DNA of 64,000 nucleotides from Paenibacillus sp. FSL K6-3182 (GCF_037976325.1 NZ_CP150265.1:6275001-6339000); one strand, 5' to 3'; shown: positions 1-9,469, counted from the first letter of the stretch. The notes: generated by a model from the sequence alone, not told the origin. Numbers and translations are program-made.

Positions 1-1094
1 CCAGTATAAGGAACTGCATTACCATCTACTAAAGCGTGCATCTGCCAGCTAGGATCCTTATGAAAGGCTGCCTGATCATGGAACTGAGGAATCCATGCAC
101 GAACCTCGATACCCTTCTGATGCGCCTGCGTAATCACTTGCGAAAGAGCATCAAAGCTCTCATAGCCATCGGCTATAGGGGCGATCGCACTGTTGTAGAA
201 TACATGGCCTGAAGGCACTTCATCGTCTTCGTCCTGCTTGACACTCATATTAATGATATCCACATTGTTCTTAACGGCTTGCTCAACAAAGTCCGCTACA
301 TCACTTGCACTCCGAAACTGGTTAACCGTTCGTACCGTAATCTCGGTTTTGAACGGCGTGTTCTCTTCTTCAACTGGCGAGGTTACTCCCCCGTTGCCGT
401 TCCCTCCATTATTGACGCCGCTATTGCCGTTTCCACCAACATTCCCGTTTTCCGGTTTGATGGGAAGTTGGCTTAATTTAACTTGCAGCGAACGGTCCAG
501 GATAACCACCAGCTCCGCACGTGTCAATGGATTCAAAGGCTTAAATGTGTTTGCAGAATTATAGCCGCGCATTATACCTTGAATGACCACATTACTAATA
601 GCTTCCTTGGCCCATTCAGCAAATTGTTCACTATCCGAAAACTCCATCATCGCTGCTGTTTTATCCACTTGCAATTGAAGCAGCCGACTTATAACTACAG
701 CCGCTTGCTGCCTTGTAATGAACTCTCGCGGCGCGAATTTCTTTGCACTCTTGCCGCTGATATAACCCGCTGCGACAGCCTTTGCAACATCTTGATAAAA
801 CCAACTATGCTTAGGCACATCCTGGAAGGTCAGCTCCGATTCATTCGTGAATTGAAAGGATCGATTAACAAGCGCCACAAATTCGGCTCTCGTTAAAAGC
901 TGATCCGGCTGAATTGAACCATCCCCGTAGCCTTTCAACCAACCCTTATCCATCCATTCTGTTAATTCCTTATTAGCCCAATGATCGACAATATCCCGTT
1001 CCGATTCTGCCTCCGCTGCAAAGCTAAATGAAGTGAATAACATACTAAAGATGAGCATTAATGCAGCGATCCTATATGATTTCAAATGACTCAT
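1..1094 (-). CDS. SLH-anchored GHL10 (DUF187)-type glycoside hydrolase, C-terminus cut off
   Basis: Partial gene running off the left edge; the start ATG at 1094 follows an AGGGGGG ribosome binding site. The protein opens with a signal peptide (residues 1-26). Three S-layer homology repeats follow at about 36-80, 92-135 and 150-200, each with the WF/A and TRAE or TRQQ pattern, then a Gly/Asn-rich linker at about 213-235. From about 245 it continues into a catalytic-like domain beginning KTEITVRTVNQFR. This last part closely matches the N-terminal domain of the gene at 7046-9274, including QDEDDEVPSGHVFY and AWIPQFHDQAAF. SLH domains normally tether exported enzymes to the cell-wall polymer, so this is probably a surface-attached glycan hydrolase. 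The substrate is unknown. It is the last gene of the minus-strand sugar cluster in this window. Confidence 0.85.
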   Translation of the reverse strand, partial: MSHLKSYRIAALMLIFSMLFTSFSFAAEAESERDIVDHWANKELTEWMDKGWLKGYGDGSIQPDQLLTRAEFVALVNRSFQFTNESELTFQDVPKHSWFYQDVAKAVAAGYISGKSAKKFAPREFITRQQAAVVISRLLQLQVDKTAAMMEFSDSEQFAEWAKEAISNVVIQGIMRGYNSANTFKPLNPLTRAELVVILDRSLQVKLSQLPIKPENGNVGGNGNSGVNNGGNGNGGVTSPVEEENTPFKTEITVRTVNQFRSASDVADFVEQAVKNNVDIINMSVKQDEDDEVPSGHVFYNSAIAPIADGYESFDALSQVITQAHQKGIEVRAWIPQFHDQAAFHKDPSWQMHALVDGNAVPYT

Positions 1095-1138
1095 GCTCCG
1101 GCCCCCCTATTGTAGATCTGGGTTACACCTTGCTCCAC

Positions 1139-2761
1139 TCAATATTCGGCATTAATTTTCTTAACATTCGCCTGCCATTTCTCCGTTTTAAATTCGAGCA
1201 GCCGCTCCAGCCCTGCTTTTTCTGCGTCATTTGCTGTTTTCTCTAAGATGGATGCGACCTCATCATCAGATTTAGCAAACACCATATTCGCAAAGGCTAC
1301 TGTGAAAATATCAGATATCTGCTGTGAGATAATGCCGAGCTCTGAATCAGGCAGCGGATCCACATTGACGAATTCGGTAATGTCCTTCGATGTCGCCCAA
1401 GTGACAGAGCTTTGCGCTATCGTCTCCCATGATCTTAGCTTCTCCGACAAGGCCATCTCCAAGCTTACCTTGGCTTTATCGATAAAGGTCGTGTTGCCCG
1501 CCCAGTTGAAATCTTCGAATTTTCTCATCGTTTCCGACCGCTTATTGACGTCCCCATTTTTATAGTTTTCATTCGGAATTGGCGATCCATCCTCATTTTG
1601 CTCATCCCAATAAAGGCCTTGCGGTCCGAAGAATAGAACCTTCTGTCCTTCAGGCCCTGTAAGCCAGTCATAATAAGCGAAGATTGCTTCGGGATCCTTG
1701 GCTTCGGTCGTAATTACGTTGACATTCCATCCTAAGCTCTCGAATCCACTCACAAAAATATTCTTTTTGTCCAATCCAGCTTTATGAATCGGCCAAATAA
1801 TTTCGTATCCACCGTCTGGTTTGACCTTAGTCAATTCACGATGCCCTTCTGCTCCGTAAGTTGTAATATTCGATTCGATCATAACAGCCACTCGGCCAGT
1901 GTTTACTTTTTCTTTGACTGCATCCTGGGTTTGTGTAATAGCATCTTGGGTAATCAGTCTCTCTCGGAATAGCTTGCTAATATACTTCATCGTTTCCTGA
2001 AATGCAGAGTCCTCATAGATCGAGACTAGCTTGTCGCCTTCCGGATAACCTCTCATGCCGATGAATTTGCTAGTTACACCTTCTTTGAAGCCTCCGTACA
2101 ACAATTCCAAGCCGGCGCCTTTCTCCCCAACTTCAAGCGGTACAACATCTGGGTACGTGTCTCTGACTTTAATTAAGTAATTGTATAGATCATCGAATGT
2201 TTCCAGCTTCGGTCTGCCAAGTTCATTATAAATTTCTATGTTTACCATCCATCCGCCGTTCCCAAAGGTTCCCGATGTATACCAATTTGGAATTTGATAG
2301 ATCTTTCCATCCTCGGAACGAAGTAGATTGAGCGTAGATTCCTTCACATACTTTTTGAAATTGGGATACTTATCGTAATACTCATCAAGCGCCACAAGCT
2401 TTCGTGCTTGAACCAAGCGGTCGACTGTCGCACCGCGATCCGTAAATATGACATCTGGCAAATCGTCAGAGACAATCATCGTGTTCAGCTTCTCTACCGA
2501 TGCGCCGCCAGATTGAATCGGCTTAATGGTAACTTTCTTGTTGTCCAAAATCCATTTGGTCGCTTCGTTATCCGCCCAAGGTGCCGTAGTTAACCAATCA
2601 TAATGACCATAAAATGAAAACGTTACCGGCTTTGGACTGTCGTTTCCTCCGGAATTATCCGGGTTGTTCGATACTTTCGCCCCATTGTTGTTGTTTGAAC
2701 AAGCAGCCAGAAAAACCATCAGGACAATCAGTAACGACACCCATCTCAATCTTGTATTCAT
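1139..2761 (-). CDS. Extracellular solute-binding lipoprotein of a sugar ABC importer (LipO type)
   Basis: 540 residues. The N-terminus is a lipoprotein signal with lipobox LAAC (Cys about 21), followed by an Asn-rich spacer. The mature part has the layout of large family-1 binding proteins found with LplB/LplC permeases in Paenibacillus. The start at 2761 has AGGTAGGGG upstream. It is the third gene of an importer set after the permeases at 3717-4643 and 2793-3683, with about 31 bases between it and the second permease. No ATPase is present locally; such systems usually share an MsmX-type ATPase encoded elsewhere. The ligand is probably an oligosaccharide released by the GHL10 enzymes on either side of the cluster, but nothing in the sequence names it. 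Confidence 0.88.
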   Translation of the reverse strand: MNTRLRWVSLLIVLMVFLAACSNNNNGAKVSNNPDNSGGNDSPKPVTFSFYGHYDWLTTAPWADNEATKWILDNKKVTIKPIQSGGASVEKLNTMIVSDDLPDVIFTDRGATVDRLVQARKLVALDEYYDKYPNFKKYVKESTLNLLRSEDGKIYQIPNWYTSGTFGNGGWMVNIEIYNELGRPKLETFDDLYNYLIKVRDTYPDVVPLEVGEKGAGLELLYGGFKEGVTSKFIGMRGYPEGDKLVSIYEDSAFQETMKYISKLFRERLITQDAITQTQDAVKEKVNTGRVAVMIESNITTYGAEGHRELTKVKPDGGYEIIWPIHKAGLDKKNIFVSGFESLGWNVNVITTEAKDPEAIFAYYDWLTGPEGQKVLFFGPQGLYWDEQNEDGSPIPNENYKNGDVNKRSETMRKFEDFNWAGNTTFIDKAKVSLEMALSEKLRSWETIAQSSVTWATSKDITEFVNVDPLPDSELGIISQQISDIFTVAFANMVFAKSDDEVASILEKTANDAEKAGLERLLEFKTEKWQANVKKINAEY

Positions 2762-2792
2762 TTTTTCCCCTACCTTCTTTTTTTTATTGGGA

Positions 2793-3683
2793 CTATCCCT
2801 TTATCGAACCGATCAATACCCCTTTGACAAAATATTTCTGCAGGAAAGGGTAGGTCAGAATTATGGGAATAGTAGCAACCATCATCGTAGCCATCAGAAG
2901 AGACTTTGTCGTTATGCTTCGGTTTCTGTTGATATGTTCCATTGCGATTGCATTGCCGGACGACATTTCTGTCATAATATTCGAATTCATAATTTGCCTT
3001 AATAAGGTCTGAATGGGCAATAGCTCATCCTTGGAAATATAAATGGCTCCGGTAAACCAATCATTCCAATGACCCACCGCCGTAAATAATCCGATGGTAG
3101 CTATAATTGGACCCGATATAGGCACAACAATTCGAAAGAAGATTCCGTAATTGCTGCATCCATCGATCTTCGCTGATTCTTCCAGACCATCGGGAAGCGC
3201 GGAGAAAAAGGTACGGAAAATGATCATATGATACACACTGATCAATCCCGGAATAATCATGACCCAGAACGTGTTCATCAATCCAAGGTTTCGCACCAGC
3301 AGGAAGGTAGGAATTAATCCGCCGCTGAAAAACATCGTTACAATGAAGAAAATCATATAGTAGTTCCGTAGCTGTAAATCTCTCTTAGACATCCCGTATG
3401 CCAGCAGCGACGTAACGAATACGGACAGAATCGTGCCGATCACTGTACGCATCACCGAGATCCAGAAGGAATTCAACAATCGAGTATCCTTGAATACAAC
3501 ATTATAATTTTCAAGTGTAAATGCCCTCGGCCAGATTGTAACTCCGCCAAGTGCCGTATCTCTTCCTTCATTAAAGGAAATAACTAGAGAGTTCCAGAAA
3601 GGATAGAACATCACGATTCCCAAAATGACCAGGCTTGCATATATCAAAGTCTGAAATACTTTATCGCCCGTGCTAAGCCTCAT
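2793..3683 (-). CDS. Sugar ABC transporter permease, LplC/MalG type
   Basis: About 296 residues with six predicted membrane segments. The conserved EAA loop reads EESAKIDGCSNYGIFFRIVVP, and the C-terminus (KYFVKGVLIGSIKG) is typical of the LplC/YtcP family. The reading frame extends nine codons upstream to 3710. ATG 3683 is preferred because AAAGGGGGG lies 8-15 bases before it, whereas the upstream codon has no such site. It pairs with the permease at 3717-4643 and hands over to the binding-protein gene downstream. This is one of three LplB/LplC-like pairs in the window, counting the MalF/MalG-like pair at 43274-45044. Confidence 0.9.
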   Translation of the reverse strand: MRLSTGDKVFQTLIYASLVILGIVMFYPFWNSLVISFNEGRDTALGGVTIWPRAFTLENYNVVFKDTRLLNSFWISVMRTVIGTILSVFVTSLLAYGMSKRDLQLRNYYMIFFIVTMFFSGGLIPTFLLVRNLGLMNTFWVMIIPGLISVYHMIIFRTFFSALPDGLEESAKIDGCSNYGIFFRIVVPISGPIIATIGLFTAVGHWNDWFTGAIYISKDELLPIQTLLRQIMNSNIMTEMSSGNAIAMEHINRNRSITTKSLLMATMMVATIPIILTYPFLQKYFVKGVLIGSIKG

Positions 3684-3716
3684 GCTTGCATTCCCCCCTT
3701 TATATTGCAAAATGAA

Positions 3717-4643
3717 TTACCAAAGACTAACTCCCGCCCTGCGTGCCACTCTATTGGCTATTAGCAGTAAAACTACACTAATAATAGATTTGAACAAACC
3801 AACAGCTGTCGCGTAAGAGAATCTTGAATTTTGAATGCCTACTCGATAAACATAGGTATCTATGACATCTGAATATTCTCTGAGAATTGGATTGGAGGCT
3901 AGCAATAGAATATCTTCAAATCCAGCACTAAGGATCCCGCCAATGGCCAAAATCATGAAGATGATAATAACCGGGGTTATACATGGAAGTGTCACTAAAT
4001 ACATTTGCTTAAATCGGCTTGCTCCATCAATAGATGCAGCTTCATACAGCGTCGGATCTACTCCTGCAATGGCGGCTAGGTATACAATGCTTGCAAACCC
4101 AACCTCCTTCCACACGTTGACGCTTACTAGAATCGACCAGAAGTACTCAGGGATGGATAGAAAATTTATGGGATGCTCTATGAGATCCAGTTTTGCGAGA
4201 AGAATGTTCACTGTACCGTTATCAACCGATAACAATGAGACGACGAAGCCGGATACGATGACCCAGGATAAAAAATAAGGCAGGTAACTGACCGTTTGAA
4301 TGATGCGCTTAAACGCCATATTTCGAATCTCATTAAGCATGAGAGCCAAAATAATCGGTGCTGGAAAAGAAATGAGAAGCTTTAAAAAACTGATAGCTAT
4401 CGTGTTGCGCAGCACATTAAAAAATTCCGGAGCATTAAAAAATAGCCGAAAATTAGTCCATCCCACCCACCGACTATCCCAAATCCCCGCGAAAATGTCA
4501 TATTGCTGAAAAGCCATTAACACCCCATACATCGGAATATAACTGAATACAAATACGAAAATGATTCCGGGTAATACCATAGATTGAAGATCCCATTGTT
4601 TCATAAATAGGCTGCGTCTAGTTGGCTTTGAGTTGATTTTCAT
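3717..4643 (-). CDS. Sugar ABC transporter permease, LplB type
   Basis: 308 residues with six membrane helices. The EAA loop is visible as YEAASIDGASRFKQMYLVTLP, and the C-terminus NRVARRAGVSLW is usual for LplB/YteP permeases. The start ATG 4643 follows AAAGGAG. It is the first gene of the importer. The roughly 240-base gap upstream carries a good CcpA-type cre site at 4783-4796, so the importer may have its own glucose-repressed promoter or be controlled within a longer transcript from the kinase gene. Substrate not deducible from sequence. Confidence 0.9.
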   Translation of the reverse strand: MKINSKPTRRSLFMKQWDLQSMVLPGIIFVFVFSYIPMYGVLMAFQQYDIFAGIWDSRWVGWTNFRLFFNAPEFFNVLRNTIAISFLKLLISFPAPIILALMLNEIRNMAFKRIIQTVSYLPYFLSWVIVSGFVVSLLSVDNGTVNILLAKLDLIEHPINFLSIPEYFWSILVSVNVWKEVGFASIVYLAAIAGVDPTLYEAASIDGASRFKQMYLVTLPCITPVIIIFMILAIGGILSAGFEDILLLASNPILREYSDVIDTYVYRVGIQNSRFSYATAVGLFKSIISVVLLLIANRVARRAGVSLW

Positions 4644-4782
4644 TCGCCTTTTGCTCCTTTGCCAAGATTAAATAAATCAGATAACATAGGTATTTAATAT
4701 CTCTTGTATTGCTAATTCGAACCACTGCTACCTGCTGCTGTAGCAGCTCATCCTTCCGATAGGAATAGTTCTAACAATGCAA

Positions 4783-4796
4783 TGGAACCGCTTTCA
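4783..4796. promoter_or_regulatory. Candidate CcpA cre site
   Basis: TGGAACCGCTTTCA matches the cre consensus TGWAANCGNTNWCA at 13 of 14 positions. It lies 140 bases upstream of the importer gene starting at 4643, inside the only long gap of the first sugar cluster. Carbon catabolite repression of the importer is the natural reading, though LacI-family operators have similar symmetry. Confidence 0.6.
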
Positions 4797-4887
4797 GTAT
4801 GCGAAAAATTCAATGGCATCAATCCTGATAAGGAGCATAGTTGGCATGATACGATGACAGATAATTCCCACTCACTATGATTATTTT

Positions 4888-5892
4888 TTACATCGTTTTT
4901 TGAACATTTTGAATATTTCGAATATTTTTTAGCTTAAATTCGGTTAAGTTATTCATAATATCGGGTGAAACCTCCTCACTACTGCTCTCCATGGCTAGAA
5001 TGAGAGCGCCAACCGCCGGCTCCGTATTTAAAAGGGTAATCGAACAACGCGGCGCTGCTTGCTTAGCCTTTCTTTCAATAATACTCCGCAGCAGCCCGTC
5101 CTGGTCGCCGCGTGTCAATATACTGCCTGCCAAGACAATATCGAATTTCTCCTCGTTCATGGCTAATCGATTGATGGTTGCTGCGGCCGCTAAGCCCAAT
5201 TCTTCGCCCTGCTTTATCAAGATACGCCTAGCTACTTCATCCCCTTGCTGTACGGCATCGAACAACAATTTTGCAACTTCGACAGGCAAATAGTTGGAGT
5301 AATCAAGGAAATTATCCCTTAACGCCTCAACGCTTCCATACCCTAATTTATTTATTAGCAAATTCGATAAGCTCGTTTCTTCCTCTCTTCCCTCCCAGGC
5401 ACGCATTACGCTGCGGAATACCTCTATACTCAAATCTTGCCCTCCGCCAAAGTCACCGAACATATAGCCGAATCCCCCGCATTGAAAGGATTCGCCTTTT
5501 CTGTTCATTCCCGAGCAATTCACCCCTGTTCCACAGATAAGAACAACACCAAATGGCTGATTCGTTCCTGCTCGAAGCGCTATTGTTGTATCACACGAAA
5601 TATTTGTATTCGGAAGATTCATCTTCTGAATGATTGGCCTTAAGATGCGATAGTCGCTTTCTCTGTCCGCACCAGCTAAGCCAAACCAAGCAAATTCGAT
5701 TTGATCAACGGTTAATTGGGCTTGCCTTAATGCATCTGAGACTGCACTACGCAGGCTATCTTCCGCTTGATCACGATTTGTTTGGTGATTGCCGTTTCCC
5801 CCTCTTCCTACACTCAGAATGGTTCCTTCAGAATTAGCGACGAGGGCATAGGTTTTACTTCCCCCTGCATCAATACCCATATAATATTTCAA
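4888..5892 (-). CDS. BadF/BadG/BcrA/BcrD-family ATPase, probable (amino)sugar kinase
   Basis: About 334 residues. The N-terminus YYMGIDAGGSKTYALV is the phosphate-1 motif of the actin/hexokinase-like superfamily. VVLICGTGVNCSG and GGFGYMFGDFGGG match the N-acetylglucosamine kinase branch (NAGK-like). It probably phosphorylates a sugar taken up by the adjacent importer, and GlcNAc or a related hexosamine is the best family-based guess. Start choice is open. GTG 5904 is too close to the AGGAG site, TTG 5892 lies 11 bases after it, and ATG 5880 lies further away; TTG 5892 is used here. Six bases separate the LacI gene end (5911) from GTG 5904, so the two are probably cotranscribed. Confidence 0.75.
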   Translation of the reverse strand: MKYYMGIDAGGSKTYALVANSEGTILSVGRGGNGNHQTNRDQAEDSLRSAVSDALRQAQLTVDQIEFAWFGLAGADRESDYRILRPIIQKMNLPNTNISCDTTIALRAGTNQPFGVVLICGTGVNCSGMNRKGESFQCGGFGYMFGDFGGGQDLSIEVFRSVMRAWEGREEETSLSNLLINKLGYGSVEALRDNFLDYSNYLPVEVAKLLFDAVQQGDEVARRILIKQGEELGLAAAATINRLAMNEEKFDIVLAGSILTRGDQDGLLRSIIERKAKQAAPRCSITLLNTEPAVGALILAMESSSEEVSPDIMNNLTEFKLKNIRNIQNVQKTM

Positions 5893-5910
5893 GTAAATCG
5901 TCACTCCTAT

Positions 5911-6915
5911 TTATATTGAGTTATTTTTTCTCAAGTAGGCCGTTGATTCTCTAATTAATAATTGGGGTGTAAGCTTGGTGATCGTCGTTTCCTGAATCGT
6001 GCCGTTAATATGCTTCAGGAGCAGTTCAACACCGATAGTGCCTAATTGTGCTTCAGGTTGCCTGACAGTCGTTAATCTTGGGAAAAACCCAGCAGCCAGC
6101 ACCTGATCATCATAACCTACGACTGAAATATCATGAGGAACACTTAGCCCTTCTTCGCTTAGAGCATGGATAACCCCAAGTGCAATGAAGTCATCTGCTG
6201 CGAATATGGCCGTCGGCAGGCTGTCATCTCTGATCCATTTCTTAGCTACCTTGTAACCATCACTTACCGTAAACTGACTATACTCAATAGCAAATGGGGT
6301 TAGGCCTGCTTCGGACAAGGCTTGCAAGTACCCCCTTCTTCTCTCCTTAACACTCAAGAACAGCGTTGGTCCCCCAATATGGGCAATCTCCGTATGACCT
6401 AGATCTATCAAGTGCTTCGTTGCCTCATACCCACCTAAATAATTGTCTACAACCACACTCGATACATCCTCATGCTCTTCTTGATTATCCAGTAGAACGA
6501 AAGGAATATTCTTTCTTTTCAACTCGGCGATATAACTTTCTTCTTCAATCGGGGAGAGGACAATAATGCCATCCACCCTGTCCTTCTGAAATAAGAAATT
6601 GCTGGTGTCTCCTTCCCCCTCATTTTCCGAAATAGACAAGGTTAGAAAGTATCCTTGCTCTGCTAATTTCCGATTAGCAGCCTTAATCACTCTATCGTAA
6701 AAAGAATCGTTAAGATTCATAATGGTCATGCCAATAATTCCGGTCTTTCCTCGAATTAGGCTTTGGGCAGCGGAATTGGGCTGATAATTCAATTCTTCCA
6801 TCGCCTTTAATACCTTCTCCCTGTTCTTTTCACGAACAGACGGTGCATTATTGATGACTCGAGAAACCGTTACAACAGATAAACCGGATTTTTTTGCCAC
6901 ATCATGTATATTCAC
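5911..6915 (-). CDS. LacI-family transcriptional regulator
   Basis: 334 residues. The N-terminal helix-turn-helix and hinge helix read VAKKSGLSVVTVSRVINN, the LacI signature, followed by NYQPNSAAQSLI. The periplasmic-binding-like sugar domain runs from about 60 to 330 (GIIGMTIMNLND, AAFAADDFIALG). The start is GTG 6915 with AAAAGGAG 12-16 bases upstream. A promoter (-35 TTGACA, -10 TAGCAT) followed by a dyad at 6945-6966 lies directly upstream, and nearly the same dyad occurs twice before the GHL10 gene. The regulator therefore probably represses itself and that hydrolase, with a sugar from the same pathway as inducer. Confidence 0.9.
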   Translation of the reverse strand: MNIHDVAKKSGLSVVTVSRVINNAPSVREKNREKVLKAMEELNYQPNSAAQSLIRGKTGIIGMTIMNLNDSFYDRVIKAANRKLAEQGYFLTLSISENEGEGDTSNFLFQKDRVDGIIVLSPIEEESYIAELKRKNIPFVLLDNQEEHEDVSSVVVDNYLGGYEATKHLIDLGHTEIAHIGGPTLFLSVKERRRGYLQALSEAGLTPFAIEYSQFTVSDGYKVAKKWIRDDSLPTAIFAADDFIALGVIHALSEEGLSVPHDISVVGYDDQVLAAGFFPRLTTVRQPEAQLGTIGVELLLKHINGTIQETTITKLTPQLLIRESTAYLRKNNSI

Positions 6916-6944
6916 TGTAATGTTGTTCTCCTTTTAGTAAGTAT

Positions 6945-6966
6945 TAAAGTTAAATCCTTTTAATTT
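6945..6966. promoter_or_regulatory. Candidate LacI-family operator before its own gene
   Basis: The core GTTAAATCCTTTTAAT (6949-6964) matches the reverse complement of the dyad at 9300-9321 at about 18 of 22 positions. It lies 8 bases beyond the predicted -10 box at 6974-6979, so it would cover the transcription start. The dyad at 9442-9463 has the same placement relative to its promoter. Confidence 0.6.
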
Positions 6967-6973
6967 CAATGTG

Positions 6974-7017
6974 ATGCTAGCATCCATCCAGCATTGTGTC
7001 AATCCTGGATGGATGCT
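6974..7017 (-). promoter_or_regulatory. Inverted repeat overlapping predicted promoter of the LacI gene
   Basis: A perfect 13-bp inverted repeat has arms AGCATCCATCCAG (6979-6991) and CTGGATGGATGCT (7005-7017). The loop contains TTGACA on the minus strand (7002-6997), and TAGCAT lies 17 bases downstream (6979-6974). The element could end the GHL10 transcript, although it has no U-tract, and start the LacI transcript. Confidence 0.5.
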
Positions 7018-7045
7018 AAGCGTCGTGTACCCTATAAATAGCTGC

Positions 7046-9274
7046 TTAACGCACAATCTTGACCTCATTGAACAATGCCTGATTGGAGGTAGAACTGCCT
7101 GGATTGCTTAGAGCAAGCCCAATGTAAGCTTCGCTGTTCATGGTCAACGTGCGTCTGCCAACCTCTGTCCAGCTGACCCCGTTGGAGGAGATATAGCCAA
7201 TGAATTGATTGTTTATTCGCTCGAGCTTAACCCAGCGCGGCAAGGATGCGGCAGTTACGGTGTCCGTTGTTATGCCTCCGGCTGCATGCCTGTATTGAAA
7301 CGATGCTCCATTGCTAGGGGTGATAAGCATGTCGACATGCTTCGCATTTGCACCCAAAGTCTCACGAATCATGACTCCCGCTTTTGCCCATCCGTTCATA
7401 TTTGTCATATTGGAAACCTTAGCGATAATCGATCCATTACCGGTTAACGGAAGATAAGCATATCGCATATTGTCTGCGGTCCCCCATATATCAGTGTCTC
7501 TGCTCGATAAAGTATAAGTTCCTGACTGAAAATGGGCAGCTCCTGTAGTCGAGTTAATATCCGTGGTTTTCCACAGTACAGGCAAAGCGCCGCTAAGCGA
7601 GACATGATCGATTATGGCTTGACTATTGGCCGAGCTGCTCGAATTGCTCAGTGCTAGACCTATATACACATTGCTGCCCATTGCGATTGATGCGCTGCTC
7701 ACGGCGGTCCAGTTTTCCCCGTCTGTAGATATCGAGCCTGTGAACTGATTGCCGCTGCGCTCCAGCATTAACCACGACGGAGGAGCTTCAGCTATAATAT
7801 GATCGACTGTGTTCCCTTGGTTAGCTGCGCGGTATTGAAATGCGGCTCCATTCACAGGAGTTACGATCATGTCCGCATGTTTAGCATCCACAGCAAGCGA
7901 TTCACGGATCATTAAACCTGCTTTCGCCCAGCCATCCATATTATTCATTCCTGCAACCCGAGCAACAATCGCTCCATCCCCTTGCAGAGATTGATAGATG
8001 TAGTTTAATTGATCCTCATTGCCCCATATATCCGATGCGTTGCCTGACAATGTGAAGACCCCTCCGCTATAGTTAGCACTACCTGGCTTAAAGCCAATAT
8101 TTCTTGCCTTCCATTCCGTTGGAATATTCGCTGCATAGTCTTGTGCAACAGGCCAGGTCCTACGCGAATTAATATCGCTTAGCACGTTCTCATCCCAAGC
8201 TCCATAGGAGAAGAAGGAGAGATGAGTCACTTGTGGAAAGTGATCTCTAATACCGCCATATACCTCCTGATATTCATTCACTGTCCAATCGTTATCCAGT
8301 GTTGGAACAATCGTTACTCCAGAACCAGCCAGCGACGATGTATCTGACAAAATCCCATTGGCACCATAGACCCATTCCGTATCAAATTCCCAATCATCAA
8401 AATAAGCCATCGGTGCAACAAAATCAATCGCATCCTTGAACTTCGCAACATTCTGACCAACCTCTGTGAATTCCGGCGGCAAAATATAAACACCGAGTTC
8501 CATATCTGCTTTTATCTGATCGATGTCTTCACGAACGTCCTGCACATAGCCGCCGATTTGATCTGTTCTCCATTCATTCCATTCATTCCTGCGATTAGAA
8601 TCCACATTAAAGTTAATATCGAGCGGAGAATATCCGTATATACTCTCGTATAGGTTAACCGTGTAGCTGCTTACATCCATGTTGTAATCATCAAATCTCA
8701 ACCAATCGAGTACTACGCCATCTATATCATAATTGCTTACAACCTCTTCAATTATCGAGCGCTGATAAGCTTGAACATCGGGATGGATCGGGTTGACGAA
8801 ATATTCACTGCCATTCGAGCCTGTAAAAGGGACTACATTACCGTCAACGAAAGCGTGCATTTGCCAGCTTGGATCCTTAACAAATGCTGCCTGATCATGG
8901 AACTGGGGAATCCATGCACGAACCTTGATACCATACTGATGCGCCTGCGTGATCACATGCGAAAGCGCGTCGAAATTCTCATAGCCGGCGGCAATCGGGG
9001 CAATCGCACTGTCATAGAATACATGACCAGAAGGCACCTCATCGTCTTCATCCTGCTTTACGTTCATACTAATAATATCGACGTTGTACTGAACAGCTTT
9101 TTGAATGAATGCCGTTACGTCAGCGACATTTCTAAATTGGTTAACGGTCCGCACAATGATCTCGGTCCCAAACGGTGCTTGTTGGCTTGCTTGAACTCCC
9201 AATGAATGAGTAGGAAATAGGACACTGACAAATAACACAAACACCAGCAATTTCAAACCTTTTGTTTTAATCAC
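7046..9274 (-). CDS. Secreted GHL10 (DUF187)-type glycoside hydrolase with two C-terminal lectin-like repeats
   Basis: 742 residues. A signal peptide (1-30) precedes a GHL10 domain at about 35-375: TEIIVRTVNQFRN, VRAWIPQFHDQ, and IDGVVLDWLRFDDYN at the barrel's catalytic side. Two homologous segments of about 175 residues follow (about 380-560 and 565-742). Each carries NAS/RDTDIWG, MIRE(S/T)LxxxAKH and an FQYR stretch, resembling the concanavalin-like DUF1349-type domains of secreted enzymes. Start GTG 9274 has GGAG eight bases upstream. It likely hydrolyses an exported glycan and shares its first domain with the SLH-anchored gene at 1-1094. A strong promoter and two operator-like dyads precede it. 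Confidence 0.82.
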   Translation of the reverse strand: MIKTKGLKLLVFVLFVSVLFPTHSLGVQASQQAPFGTEIIVRTVNQFRNVADVTAFIQKAVQYNVDIISMNVKQDEDDEVPSGHVFYDSAIAPIAAGYENFDALSHVITQAHQYGIKVRAWIPQFHDQAAFVKDPSWQMHAFVDGNVVPFTGSNGSEYFVNPIHPDVQAYQRSIIEEVVSNYDIDGVVLDWLRFDDYNMDVSSYTVNLYESIYGYSPLDINFNVDSNRRNEWNEWRTDQIGGYVQDVREDIDQIKADMELGVYILPPEFTEVGQNVAKFKDAIDFVAPMAYFDDWEFDTEWVYGANGILSDTSSLAGSGVTIVPTLDNDWTVNEYQEVYGGIRDHFPQVTHLSFFSYGAWDENVLSDINSRRTWPVAQDYAANIPTEWKARNIGFKPGSANYSGGVFTLSGNASDIWGNEDQLNYIYQSLQGDGAIVARVAGMNNMDGWAKAGLMIRESLAVDAKHADMIVTPVNGAAFQYRAANQGNTVDHIIAEAPPSWLMLERSGNQFTGSISTDGENWTAVSSASIAMGSNVYIGLALSNSSSSANSQAIIDHVSLSGALPVLWKTTDINSTTGAAHFQSGTYTLSSRDTDIWGTADNMRYAYLPLTGNGSIIAKVSNMTNMNGWAKAGVMIRETLGANAKHVDMLITPSNGASFQYRHAAGGITTDTVTAASLPRWVKLERINNQFIGYISSNGVSWTEVGRRTLTMNSEAYIGLALSNPGSSTSNQALFNEVKIVR

Positions 9275-9299
9275 CCTAACATCTCCACCTTTTTCGTTA

Positions 9300-9321
9300 A
9301 AAGTTTAAAGCATTTAACTTT
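9300..9321. promoter_or_regulatory. Candidate LacI-family operator (promoter-distal copy)
   Basis: The near-perfect dyad core GTTTAAAGCATTTAAC lies at 9303-9318, flanked by AAA and TTT. It sits 26 bases before the GHL10 start codon. It is centred 142 bases from the second copy at 9442-9463, a spacing compatible with repressor looping. Confidence 0.6.
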
Positions 9322-9441
9322 CAGGCTAAAAAAAATGTTAAAACCGTGAGATCACATATTGAGCGACTAACTGTTTGATGATTAAGTCCTAATAATGGTT
9401 TGTTTTTTCAAGTTGTTATTCAATCCACTGCAAGTTATTTG

Positions 9442-9463
9442 AAAGTTTAAAGCTTTTAACTTT
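9442..9463. promoter_or_regulatory. Candidate LacI-family operator (promoter-proximal copy)
   Basis: The core GTTTAAAGCTTTTAAC at 9445-9460 is flanked by AAA/TTT and almost perfectly symmetric. It begins 7 bases downstream of the predicted -10 box, so repressor bound here would occlude transcription start. Confidence 0.65.
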
Positions 9464-9469
9464 AGCTAG

